Shown: positions 1 through 10,881, numbered from the stretch's first letter. The stretch: DNA of 64,000 nucleotides from Undaria pinnatifida (GCA_012845835.1 JABAKD010000018.1:7974701-8038700), one strand, 5' to 3'. The notes: generated from the sequence alone by a model not told the origin. A program made the numbers and translations.

Positions 1-265
1 GACTCTGTGTACCTACCTCACCTCGACAAAAAAAAAAGCTTTATAGTAATTAAGATCGTTTTTGGCGAAGCTCAAGCGTTTCAACCGAAATCCGTTGCGG
101 ATTTATGTCTCGCAAAGAAATACTCCGGAGTAGTAAACAGCCCGGAAAAGCTTAATAATTGTCGCGAACGAACAGCGGGGGGGAGGAGGGGGAAGGGGTC
201 GCTCGCGCGAGTGACGTCGACCCACTGCGGAAAAAGGGCCGCAAAAATGACCCTCCGCCCCCCCC
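1..265. repeat. Dispersed repeat family P (partial copy), palindromic core
   Basis: This segment matches repeats near 21.5, 27.4, 29.5, 31.5 and 38.9 kb. All begin near a GACTCTGTRCCTCAC-type motif and carry the palindrome GTCACTCGCGCGAGTGAC, here with one change at 198-215. The order of blocks is conserved: tract with GCAGCGTGGC or similar, palindrome, then GAGCCACTGC and GGCCCCAAAA-like text. It is probably a non-autonomous transposon. No coding content is supported. Confidence 0.6.
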
Positions 266-330
266 CACCTGTTCAAGCCGTGGTCATGTGCTTTGGGATA
301 CGACCATCTATCTACCCCCAGCCAGCAGCC

Positions 331-745
331 AGCGCGTGCTACGAGACGATAGAGGTGTTGCATGCTACGGTATGAGGGGGCTCCGACGCGTGCTACGATA
401 GAGGTGTACCGTTTTTTAGCATTTTTTTTTCTGGATGACGGGGCTCCGACGCGTGCCACGATAGAGGTGTACCGCTTTTTGGCTAAACTATTTTCTGGAT
501 GACGGGGCTCCGACGCGTGCTACGAGACGATAGAGGTGTACCGTTTTTTGGCTATTTCGTTTTCTGGATGACGGGGCTCCGACGCGTGCTACGATAGAGG
601 TAAACCGCTTTTTGGCTAAACTATTTTTTTGGATGACGGGGCTCTGACGCGTGCTACGAGGCGATAGAGGTGTAACGCTTTTTGGCTAAACTATTTTCTG
701 ACTGCACGTTTTAATTTCGACGCGTGCTACGATAGAGTTATATTT
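331..745. repeat. Tandem array of seven MITE-A terminal inverted repeats
   Basis: The motif ACGCGTGCTACGATAGAGG, or a close variant, recurs about every 52-72 bp near 333, 385, 447, 511, 580, 646 and 718. The spacers read like GTACCGCTTTTTGGCTAAAC then CTGGATGACGGGGCTCCG. This is the terminal inverted repeat and subterminal DNA of the MITE-A family (full copies near 29.7, 31.3 and 39.8 kb), here repeated in one orientation instead of flanking an element body. Confidence 0.8.
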
Positions 746-1300
746 TTTTGGCGAAAATGTTTTCTGAATGACGGGGCTTCTAACCCAAACATAGTCGGAA
801 AAATACGCCACATTTTTTTTTTTCATGTCGATTCTCGTCGTGTACCTACACGAGGCCATGGGATTGATTTTATGAAAAATATTTCAAGGACCTCAGCCGT
901 GAGTTCGACGAATTTCGGGTCAATACTCCTATTTACAAGCTGCGTTGTTGGTACTTGCAATATAATATGTCGGTGAGTTTTTTCTTGATGGGGGGGTTTC
1001 TATTCTTTAATTTGTTCATCCGGTATCATAGCGGTTTTATTTTCTCCAAACGAACCTGTTTTTGCGTTGAGAAGAAGGACGTATCTTACGCTCCTAAAAA
1101 TGAGGAAACCTCAGAAAAAAAATGTTGCACCTCTACCGTAGCACGCATCCTCTTTCAACGCCTTTACAACTGGAAACCCGTTTTGGGGGAAAAATTACCT
1201 GGAATTAGTATAGGAAGGGGTTTTGATGTTCTAAAGGGGGGTTATAACCCGAAGTCGTTGGATCGTCATGCTATACGGTCGCCCCGGTTGGTCTAATGGC
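746..1300. repeat. MITE-A body, long variant, with embedded remnant
   Basis: After the TIR array come MITE-A body motifs (GAATGACGGGGCTTC, AATCGTCGGAA-like text, GTGTACCTAC then GGCCATGGGATT). The block at 1,165-1,265 resembles 42,440-42,560, which marks a longer MITE-A variant. A remnant of the AGCTTGCAAAGATGAG module lies reversed near 885-960. The ORF at 955-1,296 lies across the repeat and is not considered a gene. Confidence 0.55.
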
Positions 1301-2035
1301 TACAATACCCTATTATTAAAATAGATTGCTATATGGTAGAGTTGGCTCTGGTGTTCGGATCTCTCGTGGGGCGGAGTTTGAGCTTATTCGCGAAAAAAAA
1401 AAAAAAAAGGAAAGCAACTGCTAAAAGAGCGGCTCACAGCGTGGGTATCTAGGCGCGATTCGATGCGTGTCGGCGATGGGAAGAAAAGGGCTGAAGTTGT
1501 CTCGTACCGAGGGGGGAAGAAACCCTACTTCAAGTTACAGTGACCCTAGACACGAATTGCGTCTATTGGGAGAGAGAAAAGGGGAGAAAGAAACAAAGTG
1601 CGAAGGCACCAGGCGGGACGAAATGAGCCCCACATTTATTCTTGTTTTTTGCAAAATAGCAAGGTTTGGGGTACCTAGGCCGTGATGGATTTGTCCATCG
1701 AGTAACAGGAGACTTTTTTTTGCAGCGGCTCGGCGTCACTCGCGCGAGTGACCCCCCCCCCTGTTCCTTCGCGGTCGTAATACTTCGTGATGTGTAACGT
1801 CAGGCGTTACGATCGCAAGGGGACGGTATGATAGTCTATCCTGCGCCCAAAACACCGCCTACCAGGTATTATTATACCTGGTAGTATTTTCTTACGTGTG
1901 AGAATACAGAGTCCCTCGTGCGAGTGGCTCATAAAAGCCGGCGATGAAAATGGAGGGTTGCTCCCCCCCCCGCCCCCCCCTACTGTAGCCTTCGTCAGTG
2001 TATGGAACTCCCTCCTGAAGTGAGAGGCGCTTCAG
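1301..2035. other. Intergenic, P-family core and low-complexity runs
   Basis: There is an A-run near 1,394-1,408 and an exact P-family palindrome at 1,735-1,752, followed by a C-run and CTGTTCCTTCGCGGTC, a tail also present near 4,170. A stretch around 1,905-2,020 (CCTCGTGCGAGTGGCTCA) resembles 5,315-5,340. No gene was seen. Confidence 0.4.
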
Positions 2036-2215
2036 ATGAAAAAAAAATGGTGCACCTCTCTGCCGTAGAGCGTGTCGGCCCGAGGTCTGCTTTGTGCGTG
2101 TGGTGGCAGGAGGAAATCGTAAATATTGTTCCCGACACGACACATTTTTTTTTCCTCCCCAATGTCTGAGTGCCCGAAGGGGGTGCGTACTACGATAGAG
2201 GGAGCGCTTTTTTTT
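2036..2215. repeat. MITE-A terminal fragments in inverted arrangement
   Basis: A right-end motif (GGTGCACCTCTCTGCCGTAG) near 2,049 and a left-end motif (GCGTACTACGATAGAGG) near 2,184 face away from each other about 130 bp apart. These are probably neighbouring element ends that have degenerated. Coding potential is not supported. Confidence 0.45.
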
Positions 2216-2220
2216 TTGAA

Positions 2221-2450
2221 ATGGCTGTTCACGGGTCGGATCACACGACTCGCGGGTCAGATTGCGTGCCAAGGTACCTCGCCGGCCCGACCCGTGATAC
2301 TTGAAAACCTCCTGACCCGCGACCCGATCCGACCCGACCCATGAGATTTCTAACACTTCCTGACCCGACCCGACTCGACCCGCGGGTTTATTTTTTTATT
2401 ACTTCCTGGTCCGATCCGCGGATCGGGCCATGACCCGTGAAAAGCCTAGG
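2221..2450. mobile_element. Short degenerate copy of the GGGTC hAT-like family
   Basis: The left end (GGCTGTTCACGGGTCGG) and right end (GGGCCATGACCCGTGAAAAGCC) match the termini of the intact element at 24,946-26,652. The interior has the same GACCCG runs separated by TTGAAAACCTCCT-like spacers. No clear 8-bp target duplication remains. Confidence 0.6.
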
Positions 2451-2887
2451 CCTTTTTGGCTGAGCTCTTGATTTCTGAATGGCGGCTCTCCTCAACCAAA
2501 AGCCGCCCGGAAATTTTCTCCTTCCTCGTTTTGAAATATGATAACAAAACAAATTGCAGCTAAGCCCGTGAAATTGTTTATCGGCGAGTTGCGCTTCCGT
2601 TGTTCTCGAAACCAATTTTTTGGGGTCGGGAAAATAGAGAACTCTTTTGCACGTGAGGATTCGAGATCATGTTTATTTGTTTTGATGAACCTCTACCTAT
2701 CCGTGTCATTATGTGTCAGGGATTTAGAGGTAACATTTGTCGAATTGGACTTCACGGTTCGTCGAAAAAATGGCATCGACGCTAGCTCTTGTCAAGGCCA
2801 AGCTGTTACTGAATTAGGCAAGACTGTTCGAACTATTTTGTGCCAGCCCCCACCCCCTCCACCTCTCTCTTCCGACAACGTACCCAG

Positions 2888-2974
2888 ACAACCTCCCCCT
2901 CGTCACAACGCGCTGCTTGGCCCAGATCTCCCGAAGGCTCTACTCCGGCGGGACGCCCAACGTGGATGCCCAAG
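2888..2974 (+). CDS. Unassigned exon-like segment
   Basis: A pyrimidine-rich tract (C/T from about 2,845) ends at a CCCAG acceptor at 2,883-2,887. The following 87 nt read, in one frame, as a peptide including NLPLVTTRCLAQISRR and YSGGTPNVDAQ. A weak donor (G|GTTGAC) follows at 2,975. The composition looks protein-like, but the family is not recognised and no partner exon with matching phase was found. It may be a gene relic or chance. Confidence 0.22.
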
Positions 2975-3049
2975 GTTGACGGCATTCGTCTACTCTCGGC
3001 TGTTTGTTACAAGCATTTTGCACTGATCTTTGCACGACATCGACGCTCT

Positions 3050-3215
3050 TCCGCCTCACTCCCCCCCCCTCTCCCGCCGCCTCCCCCTTGCTCCCCCATC
3101 CCGTGCCTTCCCCTCCTCCCGTCCCCGCCCAGGCCGACCCCCACGCCGACCTCTCGGTCTCCCACGCCCCCCCCCCGAACCTCTCCCTTCACCCCCACCC
3201 CCCCTCGCTCCTAAA
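3050..3215. repeat. C-rich polypyrimidine tract
   Basis: About 165 bp are almost entirely C with some T on the plus strand and little A or G. The several overlapping proline- or arginine-rich reading frames here follow from this composition and are not counted as genes. Confidence 0.8.
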
Positions 3216-3639
3216 TTGTTTGCGGGTTTCGTTACACACATGGGAGAGGAGGGCCTGCCGAAGAGACCTAGCTGGTCGATGTCCGGGAGAAGCAAGGTAC
3301 ACACGGCAGAGGTACACCTGCGTTAGCTGAGGCTCCGCACCGCGCAGGAGCTCTATTACCCACCAAAAACACTGAATTTACGCTAAACCCAATGAACAAA
3401 CCCCATGGCTTGTAAGAACAATGGGTGACGGTCAGTCCCGCCTCTCGATCACTCCTACCTTAGTTCTGCTTCTTCTTCTTCTCTCCTTCTCTTCTCCTCG
3501 TCTCTCCTTCTTCTATTTTTCTGTGTTTCTCTCCGTTTTCTCCTCTGGCTTTCGCCCGTTGGCCGTGAGCGCCACTTTCCAAACTACCTTATACATTTTT
3601 CTTTTCCTTCACAGATGATATCCACAGACACTTCGGCGC

Positions 3640-3785
3640 CACCTCTGCAGCCCGTACCACCAGAGACAAGAACCTCGACACGCAGCATCACCGTCTGTAA
3701 AACAAAAGCGATAGCGAAGAACGTTTACACGAAGGGACGGAACCTCGACACGCATCACCATTCATTGTGAAACAATCCATAACAA
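3640..3785. repeat. Dispersed repeat shared with 23.2 kb
   Basis: Text such as CTCTGCAGCCCGTACCACC, then AACCTCGACACGCA followed by GTAAAAC, recurs twice here and near 23,230-23,315, where CTCGATACGCATCRTTG is also doubled. A pyrimidine tract ending in TTCACAG just before (3,603-3,615) could mimic an acceptor, but the downstream frame holds no recognised domain. Confidence 0.45.
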
Positions 3786-3869
3786 AGAGCGTTCAAGCAC
3801 GAACGGGAATCGAAACATATTTTCGCGGATTCTGTTTCCCTAGCCCTACCCTTTAGTGCGGCAACGTTT

Positions 3870-4120
3870 TTTCTTCAGCTCCAGGCGACGGTACCGTAGG
3901 GTGTGGTTTCTTGTGCACAAATTGACTTGCGGAAAGCGCGAGAGCGTGAGTTAGCAACACTCGATGAAAAAGATCTACGAGCAGCAGTGAGATTGCTGAG
4001 CCCTATGCGCGATAAAAATTGAGGAGGCAAGAACCGGGGGGGAGATAGGGACGACACCTGTGACCACGGCTTGCCCAGAAGCTGGATAGTACAAGTGTGA
4101 AAAAAAAGGGTGGTAACGTT
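3870..4120. repeat. SINE-like repeat, single copy of the 17.9-18.5 kb arm
   Basis: The segment from TTCTTGTGCACAAATTGACT through GCGAGAGCGTGAGTTAGC, ACACTCGATGAAAA, CACCTGTGACCACGGCTTG and AGCTGG matches the arm of the large palindrome at 17.9-18.5 kb in the same order. It lacks the tRNA-like head seen there, so it is a truncated copy. Confidence 0.65.
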
Positions 4121-4179
4121 TGGGACCTTTGTTTTTTCCAGTGGCGCTCGGCGTCACTCGCGCGAGTGAGCCTCCTGTT

Positions 4180-4484
4180 CCTTTGCGGTCTTAGGCAGGG
4201 TAGAGATAGCTCCTTCACGGTCTTAGTCAGGGTCGAGATAGTTCCTTCACGGTCTTCGGCAGGGTCGAGATAGCTCCTTTGTGGTCTTAGGCAGGGTCGA
4301 GATAGCTCCTTCACGGTCTTCGGCAGGGTCGAGATAGCTCCTTCACGGTCTTAGGCAGGGTCGAGATAGCTCCTTCACGGTCTTCGGCAGGGTCGAGATA
4401 GCTCCTTCACGGTCTTAAGCGGGGTCGAGATAGCTCCTTCACGGTCTTCGGCAGGGTAGAGATAGCTCCTTTGCGGTCTTAGCG
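4180..4484. repeat. 32-bp tandem repeat, about 9 copies
   Basis: The unit alternates TCACGGTCTTCGGCAGGG with GTCTTAGGCAGGG variants and always continues TCGAGATAGCTCCT, giving a 32-bp period with few changes. It starts just after a P-family core (4,153-4,170) and its CTGTTCCTTTGCGGTC tail, so the array appears to be an expansion of that repeat's tail. The units have no unique spacers, so this is not a CRISPR array. Confidence 0.85.
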
Positions 4485-4760
4485 AGCACTTTCTTCTCAA
4501 TTGGTTTCTGAATGACGAGGCTCCTTAACCCAATATCGTCGGAAAATACGCCCCATTTATTTTAATGTGAGTCTCGTTGTGTACCTATAGGCCATGCATG
4601 GGATTTTTTTTTTATCCAGTAGTAGTAACAGTAGAAGAGTGTTATTTTTGTCCTAACCAGTTCTTGGGAGAGGTCTCTTATTTTAAGCTCCCAAATTGAG
4701 GAAAACCCTCAGAATAAAACGTGGTCAGGTGCTGCACCTCCTCTGTCGTAGCACACGCGT
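4485..4760. mobile_element. MITE-A copy
   Basis: The family text appears in order: TTCTGAATGACGAGGCTCC, ATCGTCGGAAAATACGCC, GTTGTGTACCTATAGGCC, CAGTTCTTGGGAGAGGTCTC, AGCTCCCAAATTGAGG and the right TIR GCTGCACCTCCTCTGTCGTA. The left TIR is lost in the tandem array before it. Confidence 0.65.
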
Positions 4761-4857
4761 TTTTAATATTTTGTGACATGTGTAACGCTGGCGTAACGAT
4801 CGCAAAGAAGGGAGCGGTATTATCATGGTCTTTGCTGCGCCAAAAACATCCCATGGT

Positions 4858-5261
4858 TGACGCTACGATCGAGGTAGCAGTTTTGGTCTGAAACGTTTTC
4901 TGAACGACAGGTCTGCCAATTGAGTTGGTCCTCGGAGAGTACTCACTTTCTTAGCCGTCGTAGTCGTAGCTTTATTGGATTCCACCAGACCCCGGATGGC
5001 TCTGAGATCAGAGGCTCGTGCCTCTGATTTATTTCCTGACTATCTTGAATATAGAACGCCAACCTTGTCATACGAAACCCATCCAAATTATCTCAACACA
5101 GATAATCACAGGCCTTTCGAGGCCGTATCTTAACATTTCATCCGGTAGCAGTTTTAGTCTTCTCCAAGTAAGTTCTTGGAAGAGGTCTTAAGCTCCCAAA
5201 TTGAGGGGTAGTATTAGAAAAAAAGTGGTGCACCTCTATCTATCGTAACGGTAGCACGCGT
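4858..5261. mobile_element. MITE-A copy interrupted by a second repeat
   Basis: The left part (CGCTACGATCGAGGTAGCAG, then AACGTTTTCTGAACGACAG) runs to about 4,911. MITE-A text resumes at about 5,132 (CATTTCATCCGGTAGCAG) and ends with GGTGCACCTCTATC and GTAGCACGCG. The insert at 4,912-5,131 is a separate repeat also found near 18.7 kb, so the order of insertion is readable. Confidence 0.65.
4912..5131. repeat. Repeat family Q nested in MITE-A
   Basis: It starts TCTGCCAATTGAGTTGGTCC and CGGAGAGTACTCACTTTC and ends CAGGCCTTTCGAGGCCGTAT. The inverse of both ends is at 18,668-18,806, where the interior is shorter. The nested position in MITE-A shows it is mobile or was copied. No coding potential was seen. 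Confidence 0.6.
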
Positions 5262-5554
5262 CCGTATTGACTACTTGTAGAGTTTTTCTTTTTGCGTGTG
5301 ATACGGAGGAGGTGTCCCTCGTGCGAGCGGCTCAACCCCAATGATGAAATGGGGGTATTACTAGAATATAGTGTGCATCCCCTTCCGTGTACCAGGTAGC
5401 CTTTTTTCGTCTTCACAGTAAACTGTTCCTTCCATCCATCTACATCCAACGCAACCAGTCAGTGTTAGCGTTATTAAACCGTCGGACTAGAACATGCCGA
5501 TGTTTCTGTTATCTGTTGTCGTTGTTTACGAAGTATATACGATCGTACCTTGCA

Positions 5555-5650
5555 AAGATGTATCACACACACCGCTTGCAAAGATGAGTTTCGACGAAAT
5601 CTTCGATCTCCCAGCTGTGGTGGAGGAGTGCATTTTTATTTTTTGTAATA
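5555..5650. repeat. AGCTTG module copy
   Basis: One copy of a roughly 60-bp module: (G)CTTGCAAAGATGAGTTTCG, then ACGAAATCTTCGATCTC and AGCTG. It is flanked on the right by a T/A-rich TTTTTATTTTTTGTAATA-like tail, as in the copies near 6.2, 17.5, 19.0, 19.45 and 47.7 kb. Confidence 0.6.
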
Positions 5651-5919
5651 TGCCTCACTATTAATATTTAGAACACCAGCCAACACACTTTCGATAATAG
5701 TAGTAGTGCCTGCGTCTTAACCCTTTCTAACCTCGCACGTATAGAGACACGACAACTTTGTTCTTACTCTGTGGTCACGCAGACCTATTATTCGAGCGAA
5801 GCGAGTTTCTAATTCCCACCTGCGGTCCCCCCGTAATAGCGCTCTACTCGAAAAAAAAAGTTCGTGTGTTTGTACGCTTCAACTTGAATTTAGACTAGGT
5901 CACTAGAAAAATGAGTGCT

Positions 5920-6250
5920 GTGGTGGCGGACCACACGTCTGACGACAGTTACATCTATCGGCTATCGCTCGTTTTAGCGACAGTTACAATTCCCTTCACA
6001 GCTGTCAGATTTTGTCCCCCTCAGAAACGGGTTTTATAGTTTCCGCGCACAGACTGACTAAAATCACCCTGTTGACCCTGATAGCTACACTGTAGTTAGT
6101 TGTAAGGGGAGTCGCCGACCTATATCCTTAATGAGGACACACAACTCGTAATGCGCGCGATCGGAGTATCACACACAGCTTGCAAAGATGAGTTTCGACG
6201 AAATCTTCGATCTCACAGCTGGAGTGTATTTTCATTTTTTATAATATCTT
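5920..6250. repeat. About 330-bp repeat ending in an AGCTTG module
   Basis: Blocks TTTTGTCCCCCTCAG, TATAGTTTCCGCGCACAG, GACACACAACTCGTAATGCG, CGCGATCGGAGTATCACACA and AGCTTGCAAAGATGAG appear in the same order as at 18,990-19,380. The two copies define one family of which the AGCTTG module is the terminal part. Confidence 0.55.
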
Positions 6251-6672
6251 AATAAATAGTTCATGTATTACAACTCTCTTTCTTAACCTAGTATCTCCCC
6301 TTTCAACCTCTTTTACTATTTTTTCCCTGGGGTAGTCCTCAGCTCCAGAGTGACTGGAGCCTGTCCTGTGACCACGGACTTGATTATGCGAGTTAATGTG
6401 AGAACAACAACAACAATTATTGTGATTCATCCATTTTTCTTTTTCATTTCAGTTCTTGTTTTTCGTGTTTTTCTTGTTTCTGTTGCACTCTGTGTTCGTT
6501 ATTTGTTATTTGCGCTACTAATAGTATACCCCAACCAGGGATCCCCCATGCGGCATCCATGGGTTTATATGTTTAGACTATATGCCCTCAACGAACTTGC
6601 TAATATTATGATAGTTTCGGTTTGCTTTGTCTCACACACAGCAGCAGTCTGTGGCTATTATCAGTAGAAGAA

Positions 6673-6901
6673 GAGCTTGACACTTTTTGGAGACGATGGT
6701 TGACGCAGACTGTGTGCGAGACGAAGGGGGTTCATCCTACATTGGTCGGTTGCGTTTCATTCCGTTAGGGTCAGGGTTAGGGTCAGGGATAGGTACATGC
6801 GGATCTTCCTAGGGCTCCAGCATATTTGTGCGACCACGGACTCTAGATTTTTTACAAGAAAGAGTTATAATGTGAGACAACAACAACAGCAACAACAACA
6901 A

Positions 6902-6981
<80 letters not shown>

Positions 6982-7025
6982 GCAACAGCAACAACAACAA
7001 AAACAATAACAACAACAACAACAGC

Positions 7026-7095
<70 letters not shown>

Positions 7096-7150
7096 TATAT
7101 ATCATCTGAAGAGTATGTCAACCTTTTTTTTTTCGAAAAGACGGTAAGGT
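6673..7150. repeat. Repeat family C with internal (CAA)n expansion
   Basis: Flanks CGATGGTTGACGCA, ACGAAGGGGGTTCATCCTAC and GTATGTCAACC followed by AAGACGGTAAGGTACCC match 15,866-16,050 in order. The second copy lacks the CAA tract. The GTTAGGGTCAGGG text at 6,766-6,790 is part of this repeat and not a telomere. Confidence 0.6.
6877..7094. repeat. (CAA)n microsatellite, about 218 bp
   Basis: The tract is nearly pure CAA with occasional CAG and AAA. It gives an apparent poly-Gln frame on the plus strand and poly-Leu or poly-Val frames on the minus strand, none with flanking coding sequence. Confidence 0.95.
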
Positions 7151-7375
7151 ACCCCTCGCGAACATAACCAGTGATACAAATTATTATTTGACATTGATAT
7201 TTCTAACCATTTTTCCTCCCAGTGATGTCATTAGGAGGGGCCTTCGACCGGTATTTGGCATGGGTTAGGGTTGAGGGATAGGATTCAAGGTTAGTTAGGC
7301 CTGGTTGAAAAATACAATAATAATGTTTAGGACACCCATTATGACGCCTGCTATGTAGCAAGCGAGTAACTGACG

Positions 7376-7442
7376 CCTGCTTCGATAGAGGCGCTCCACT
7401 GTTTTTCCTGAGGTTCATCAATTTGGAAGCTTAAGTAAGACC
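7376..7442. repeat. MITE-A left end truncated by the LTR element
   Basis: The text ACGCCTGCTTCGATAGAGG, CGCTCCACTG, CCTGAGGTTC and AAGCTTAAGTAAGACC matches the start of MITE-A. It stops exactly where the 5' LTR begins at 7,443. The rest of the MITE is not found after the 3' LTR, so later rearrangement is likely. Confidence 0.5.
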
Positions 7443-8191
7443 TATTAGAGATGCTACTTGTCAGTAACCATCATGTCGTTACTTGATGACACTTAAAGTT
7501 CATCTGGTATACATTGCGAGTTGTTCGTAAAACAGACAGTTAAAACAAGCCTGTTAGCTGTCGTTTATCGATGCAGTACGTAGCAATCACAAGTCTCAGC
7601 AGCAATATCTTGGATACATGATGCACAGCAGCTTGCTGGTTAGTCATATCCAAAAGCTGGTACATGTAGTACGTACGAGTAATGTTAGTACAAAAAATAA
7701 TGCGGCGCAATAACTTACGGTTAGCAACGTTCATTGAGTATGATTTTAGGTTGACCGCCGGGACGTTGACGTAGCTAAGCTCCCAGAAGCAAGCCTCAGG
7801 GAACATTGCCATAGGTACGGTAGACCACGAGCAAGCCTCAGGAAACGTTGCTGTAGGTGGATCAGACAACTACCCGTAGAGTACATCTGTCCGTAGAGTA
7901 AGGCATTGTGCCGTCTCGATCAGGTGATGATCAGGCCCACCTCGTTCACTCCTCTTTGCTCACCATCAGCTCTCATCTGCTGAGTAAATAAATCATCAAT
8001 CAACATATCCGCCTGGGATCGCCGAACATCTTCTTTGCTAGAGCTCTCTGCTCTTACAGGCTCACCTAACCGTGGCCTTTGTTTGCCTCAAATCATATAT
8101 ATAGGCTGTGTCTTCATCGGGTCATCCGAAAGCGAGCCTACGAGCGTACACCAGCTAGAGCTAATACACGCCACATGCCACCTAAGGATTA
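7443..8191 (+). repeat. 5' LTR
   Basis: It starts TATTAGAGATGCTACTTGTC and ends CATGCCACCTAAGGATTA, both shared with the 3' LTR. The usual TG and CA ends are absent in both copies. The text right after it (TATGTTATGAGCC) is a candidate primer binding site, though pairing to a specific tRNA was not established. Confidence 0.8.
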
Positions 8192-9330
8192 ATATGTTAT
8201 GAGCCTCGCACGCGTAAACGAGGAGAGCGGCAGCACGGATTCACGATCATCATCACTGAGGACGGCTGATCAAGAAATCTACTGCTGCTTACGGGAGCTT
8301 CTACATCTTTACAAGAGTACGACGAGAAGTATGAGACGGAGGGCTACGAGTACTTTTAAATCGACACACGACGCGTATGAAAATACGTGTGGTGAGCTTA
8401 AGCTTTATTTTTCCCCATCCGCCATGGGATATATATAAAAAAAGCTACGTGTACTTTGTTGCAAACGCGCGGTGAGTGAGTGAGCATACCTAAAGGACCC
8501 TACGCACTCAATCAGAGCAATTGTTGCCAGAGCTGTGATCGAGGTACCCAGAGGTATAGAACGCCACCACGTCAGAGGTTGTGCCAAACCAACCATCGAC
8601 ACGCACGGGACCCTTCTTCGCATCGTCAAGGACCCCAAAAGAAAACCTCGATATACTCGAGTAAACAACTGCTGAACGTTGCCTCGACTACAAATAAGCG
8701 GGTCGTTCTGAGCAACAGCGGTACAGAGGCAACTCTCGACGGTACAAGCTACTGTCTGTTAATAGAGCTCTGACCTCTAGTTCAAGGACTTTACGTGTGA
8801 TCATCGTGATAGACGGACCAAAATTCGAGCCCAACGCACCTCTCGTTGAGTGCGGGCCATAGGCTTCACGTGCAATCATCGTGATAGACCGACCAAAGCT
8901 GCCCTACGCACTTCGTTGAGAGTGCGCGCCAAAGGCGTGACTTCTCTGTAAGGACTCGCCAAACTCCAAGCGAAAAGCTTTATCAAGAGCACTCCCGGCA
9001 GTAGAGTAGCTGTCTGTTAAAGGAGGCTCTTATCATCAAGGCGACTAGTGCAAGCCAGCAACCAGCAGCATCAGGTACTACTTCTGTATTTTTTGGAATT
9101 TCTAAAAAAACAAAAATCGGAAATCTCCATAACGCCTTCGATTTCTACACAAGCACCACTACTACTGCACTTGAAACGGCTGTTTAACACAGCAGCTCAT
9201 ATCATACGTGCGGCGGGAATACTGGTACTACTACACTGCTGTACGAGTACCGATATCATACAAGACATCTGGGTAAACTGCTCTCTGGTACGTACCCATC
9301 ACCACCATGGGGGAATCCAACAGCAGCTAA

Positions 9331-10380
9331 ACTTCATTCGCCAGCGCCATTAAAGGACTAAGGACGTTCGATGGGCGCAGCCCATCTAATTTTCGACATT
9401 GGTATAAACGATTAACGGTTGTAATTGAAGTACCCAGACGCGATATCGCTAACCTCATTAAAGGGCATTCTCGACCGACCGAAGCGACGGCCGTTGAGGG
9501 ACCTTCACCAGCACTCGCACAAGAAATCGCAGCTTATGAAAGGGCAAATCAAGATCTGTACGCCATACTTTTTCTACTAACGGAGAAGCCAGCATCTCCA
9601 CCTGTACTCAAGCACGAGGATGAGACCGGGACGACAGGTGACGGACAAAAGACCCTACAAGAGCTTATCTCGAAGTACAACAAGGTCACTGACGAAGTGG
9701 TCCGGGCGAAAATGGACAAGCTCGTCAACACCAACATGGAGCAAGGAGAAGATCCGGACTCCTACTTTATGGAAAAGACGCTCGCGCGCTCTGAGCTCGA
9801 GAAGATGGGCGAGATGATTTCCGACCGCAGATTCAAGGACATCTGTGTACAATGATTCACGGCTGAGTACAAGGACATCAAGATGATGATGTACCGAGAC
9901 CCGACTTTCGGCATCGATCAGATGCAAAGCACGGTGCGCCATCTTTATTTAGATGATCTTTCCCGCAACAGCTACACCAAAATCGCTGGTCGTGGCGTAG
10001 CCATGACTGCGGCATCGACTTGCAGTCATTGCGGAAAGCAAGGGCACTACGCCCGCAACTGCTGGAAAAGGAAGGACGACAACGACAGCAAATCTACTGG
10101 CGCCCACAACAAGCAAAAGAACAAGGAATCTTCAAACGGCAAGGCAGCATCCAACGTTGGAGCTGAGCACAAGTGGTGTTCTGTACACAAAACTGCCTCG
10201 CACGACGACACAGAATGCTACAATCAAGGAGCGCCACGCCCACCGCAGAGTGGACGCCGCTCACACTGCCTCTGCTGTACAAGACGCGAGCACACGCCCC
10301 AACGACGACGAAATGCCGTCCCTCAACTTCGACGATGGTTTCGAAAAGGGATTCGCGTTTACAGGGCTTCTAGCTGGTAG
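9331..10380 (+). pseudogene. Copia-type Gag with one in-frame stop
   Basis: The frame opens after a stop at 9,328 and runs to 10,380 with a single TGA at 9,853-9,855. Early text (TFDGRSPSNFRHWYKRL) resembles the N-terminal part of copia Gag. The middle part (DPDSYFMEKTLARSELEKMG, then after the stop FTAEYKDI and YLDDLSRNS) resembles the UBN2-type Gag core. A CCHC zinc knuckle, CSHCGKQGHYARNC, lies at 10,021-10,062 with a Lys/Asp/Asn-rich stretch after it. From about 10,245 to 10,395 the plausible peptide (DDGFEKGFAFTGLLAGSG) moves to another frame and then returns, which suggests two compensating indels. Gag would package the element RNA. No start codon could be chosen with confidence. Confidence 0.8.
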
Positions 10381-10419
10381 CGGCAACAGGGGTTTTCACC
10401 CAACAGCGACAAGTTCACG

Positions 10420-10881
10420 ATGCTTGTGGACAGTGGCGTGTCGGACCACCTGATAGACGAGGAGCTGATTCCAAGACTGCGGGAAAGCATGAGGGATTAC
10501 AAGAAGCTAAACGATCCGAAGACCATCATGACCAACGGGAAGAAGGTATTCGCAACAGCAACTGGCACCATCTGGGGATATATAATCGACCAGGCTGGAA
10601 AGCGTGTTCCTGTTCGCATCTCGGCCATGTTCGTACCTGGACTGGGGCGCAATGTCTTCTCCTCCATCAAAGCAGTGCAATCAGGGGTAAGCACTATCCT
10701 CGAGACGAGAAACCCCCACTTGCAGTTCGACAGCAGTACTTCACTTCCGCTCACCCAACACCCAAAGGACAAAGGTATATGCTCTTACGACGTATTTCTT
10801 CGCACCCTGGGCGACACGGCTGATAAGTCATCAACGCCTGCTGTAGTTCCTGCAGCACAGGCAAGCAACGACGCCAATTGA
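10420..10881 (+). pseudogene. Copia-type retropepsin (protease) domain
   Basis: The peptide MLVDSGVSDHLIDEELIP contains the active-site Asp in a D-S-G motif (codons 10,429-10,437), typical of the gag-pol protease of Ty1/copia elements. Later residues (RISAMFVPGLGRNVFSSIKA) fit the family's conserved flap and hydrophobic segments. In-frame codons (SDKFT) precede the ATG, so the real peptide likely continues from gag. It ends at a TGA, after which no integrase begins. The protease would cleave Gag. Confidence 0.75.

Noticed and set aside
4180-4484. Possible CRISPR array
   Set aside because: The 32-bp units are contiguous without unique spacers, and the window is eukaryotic. The 15-bp array at 12.25 kb was rejected for the same reason.
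6764-6792. TTAGGG-like telomeric repeats
   Set aside because: Only two or three imperfect units occur, within a dispersed repeat also present near 15.95 kb.
6797-7105. Poly-Gln, poly-Leu and poly-Val ORFs
   Set aside because: They come from the (CAA)n microsatellite with no flanking coding sequence.
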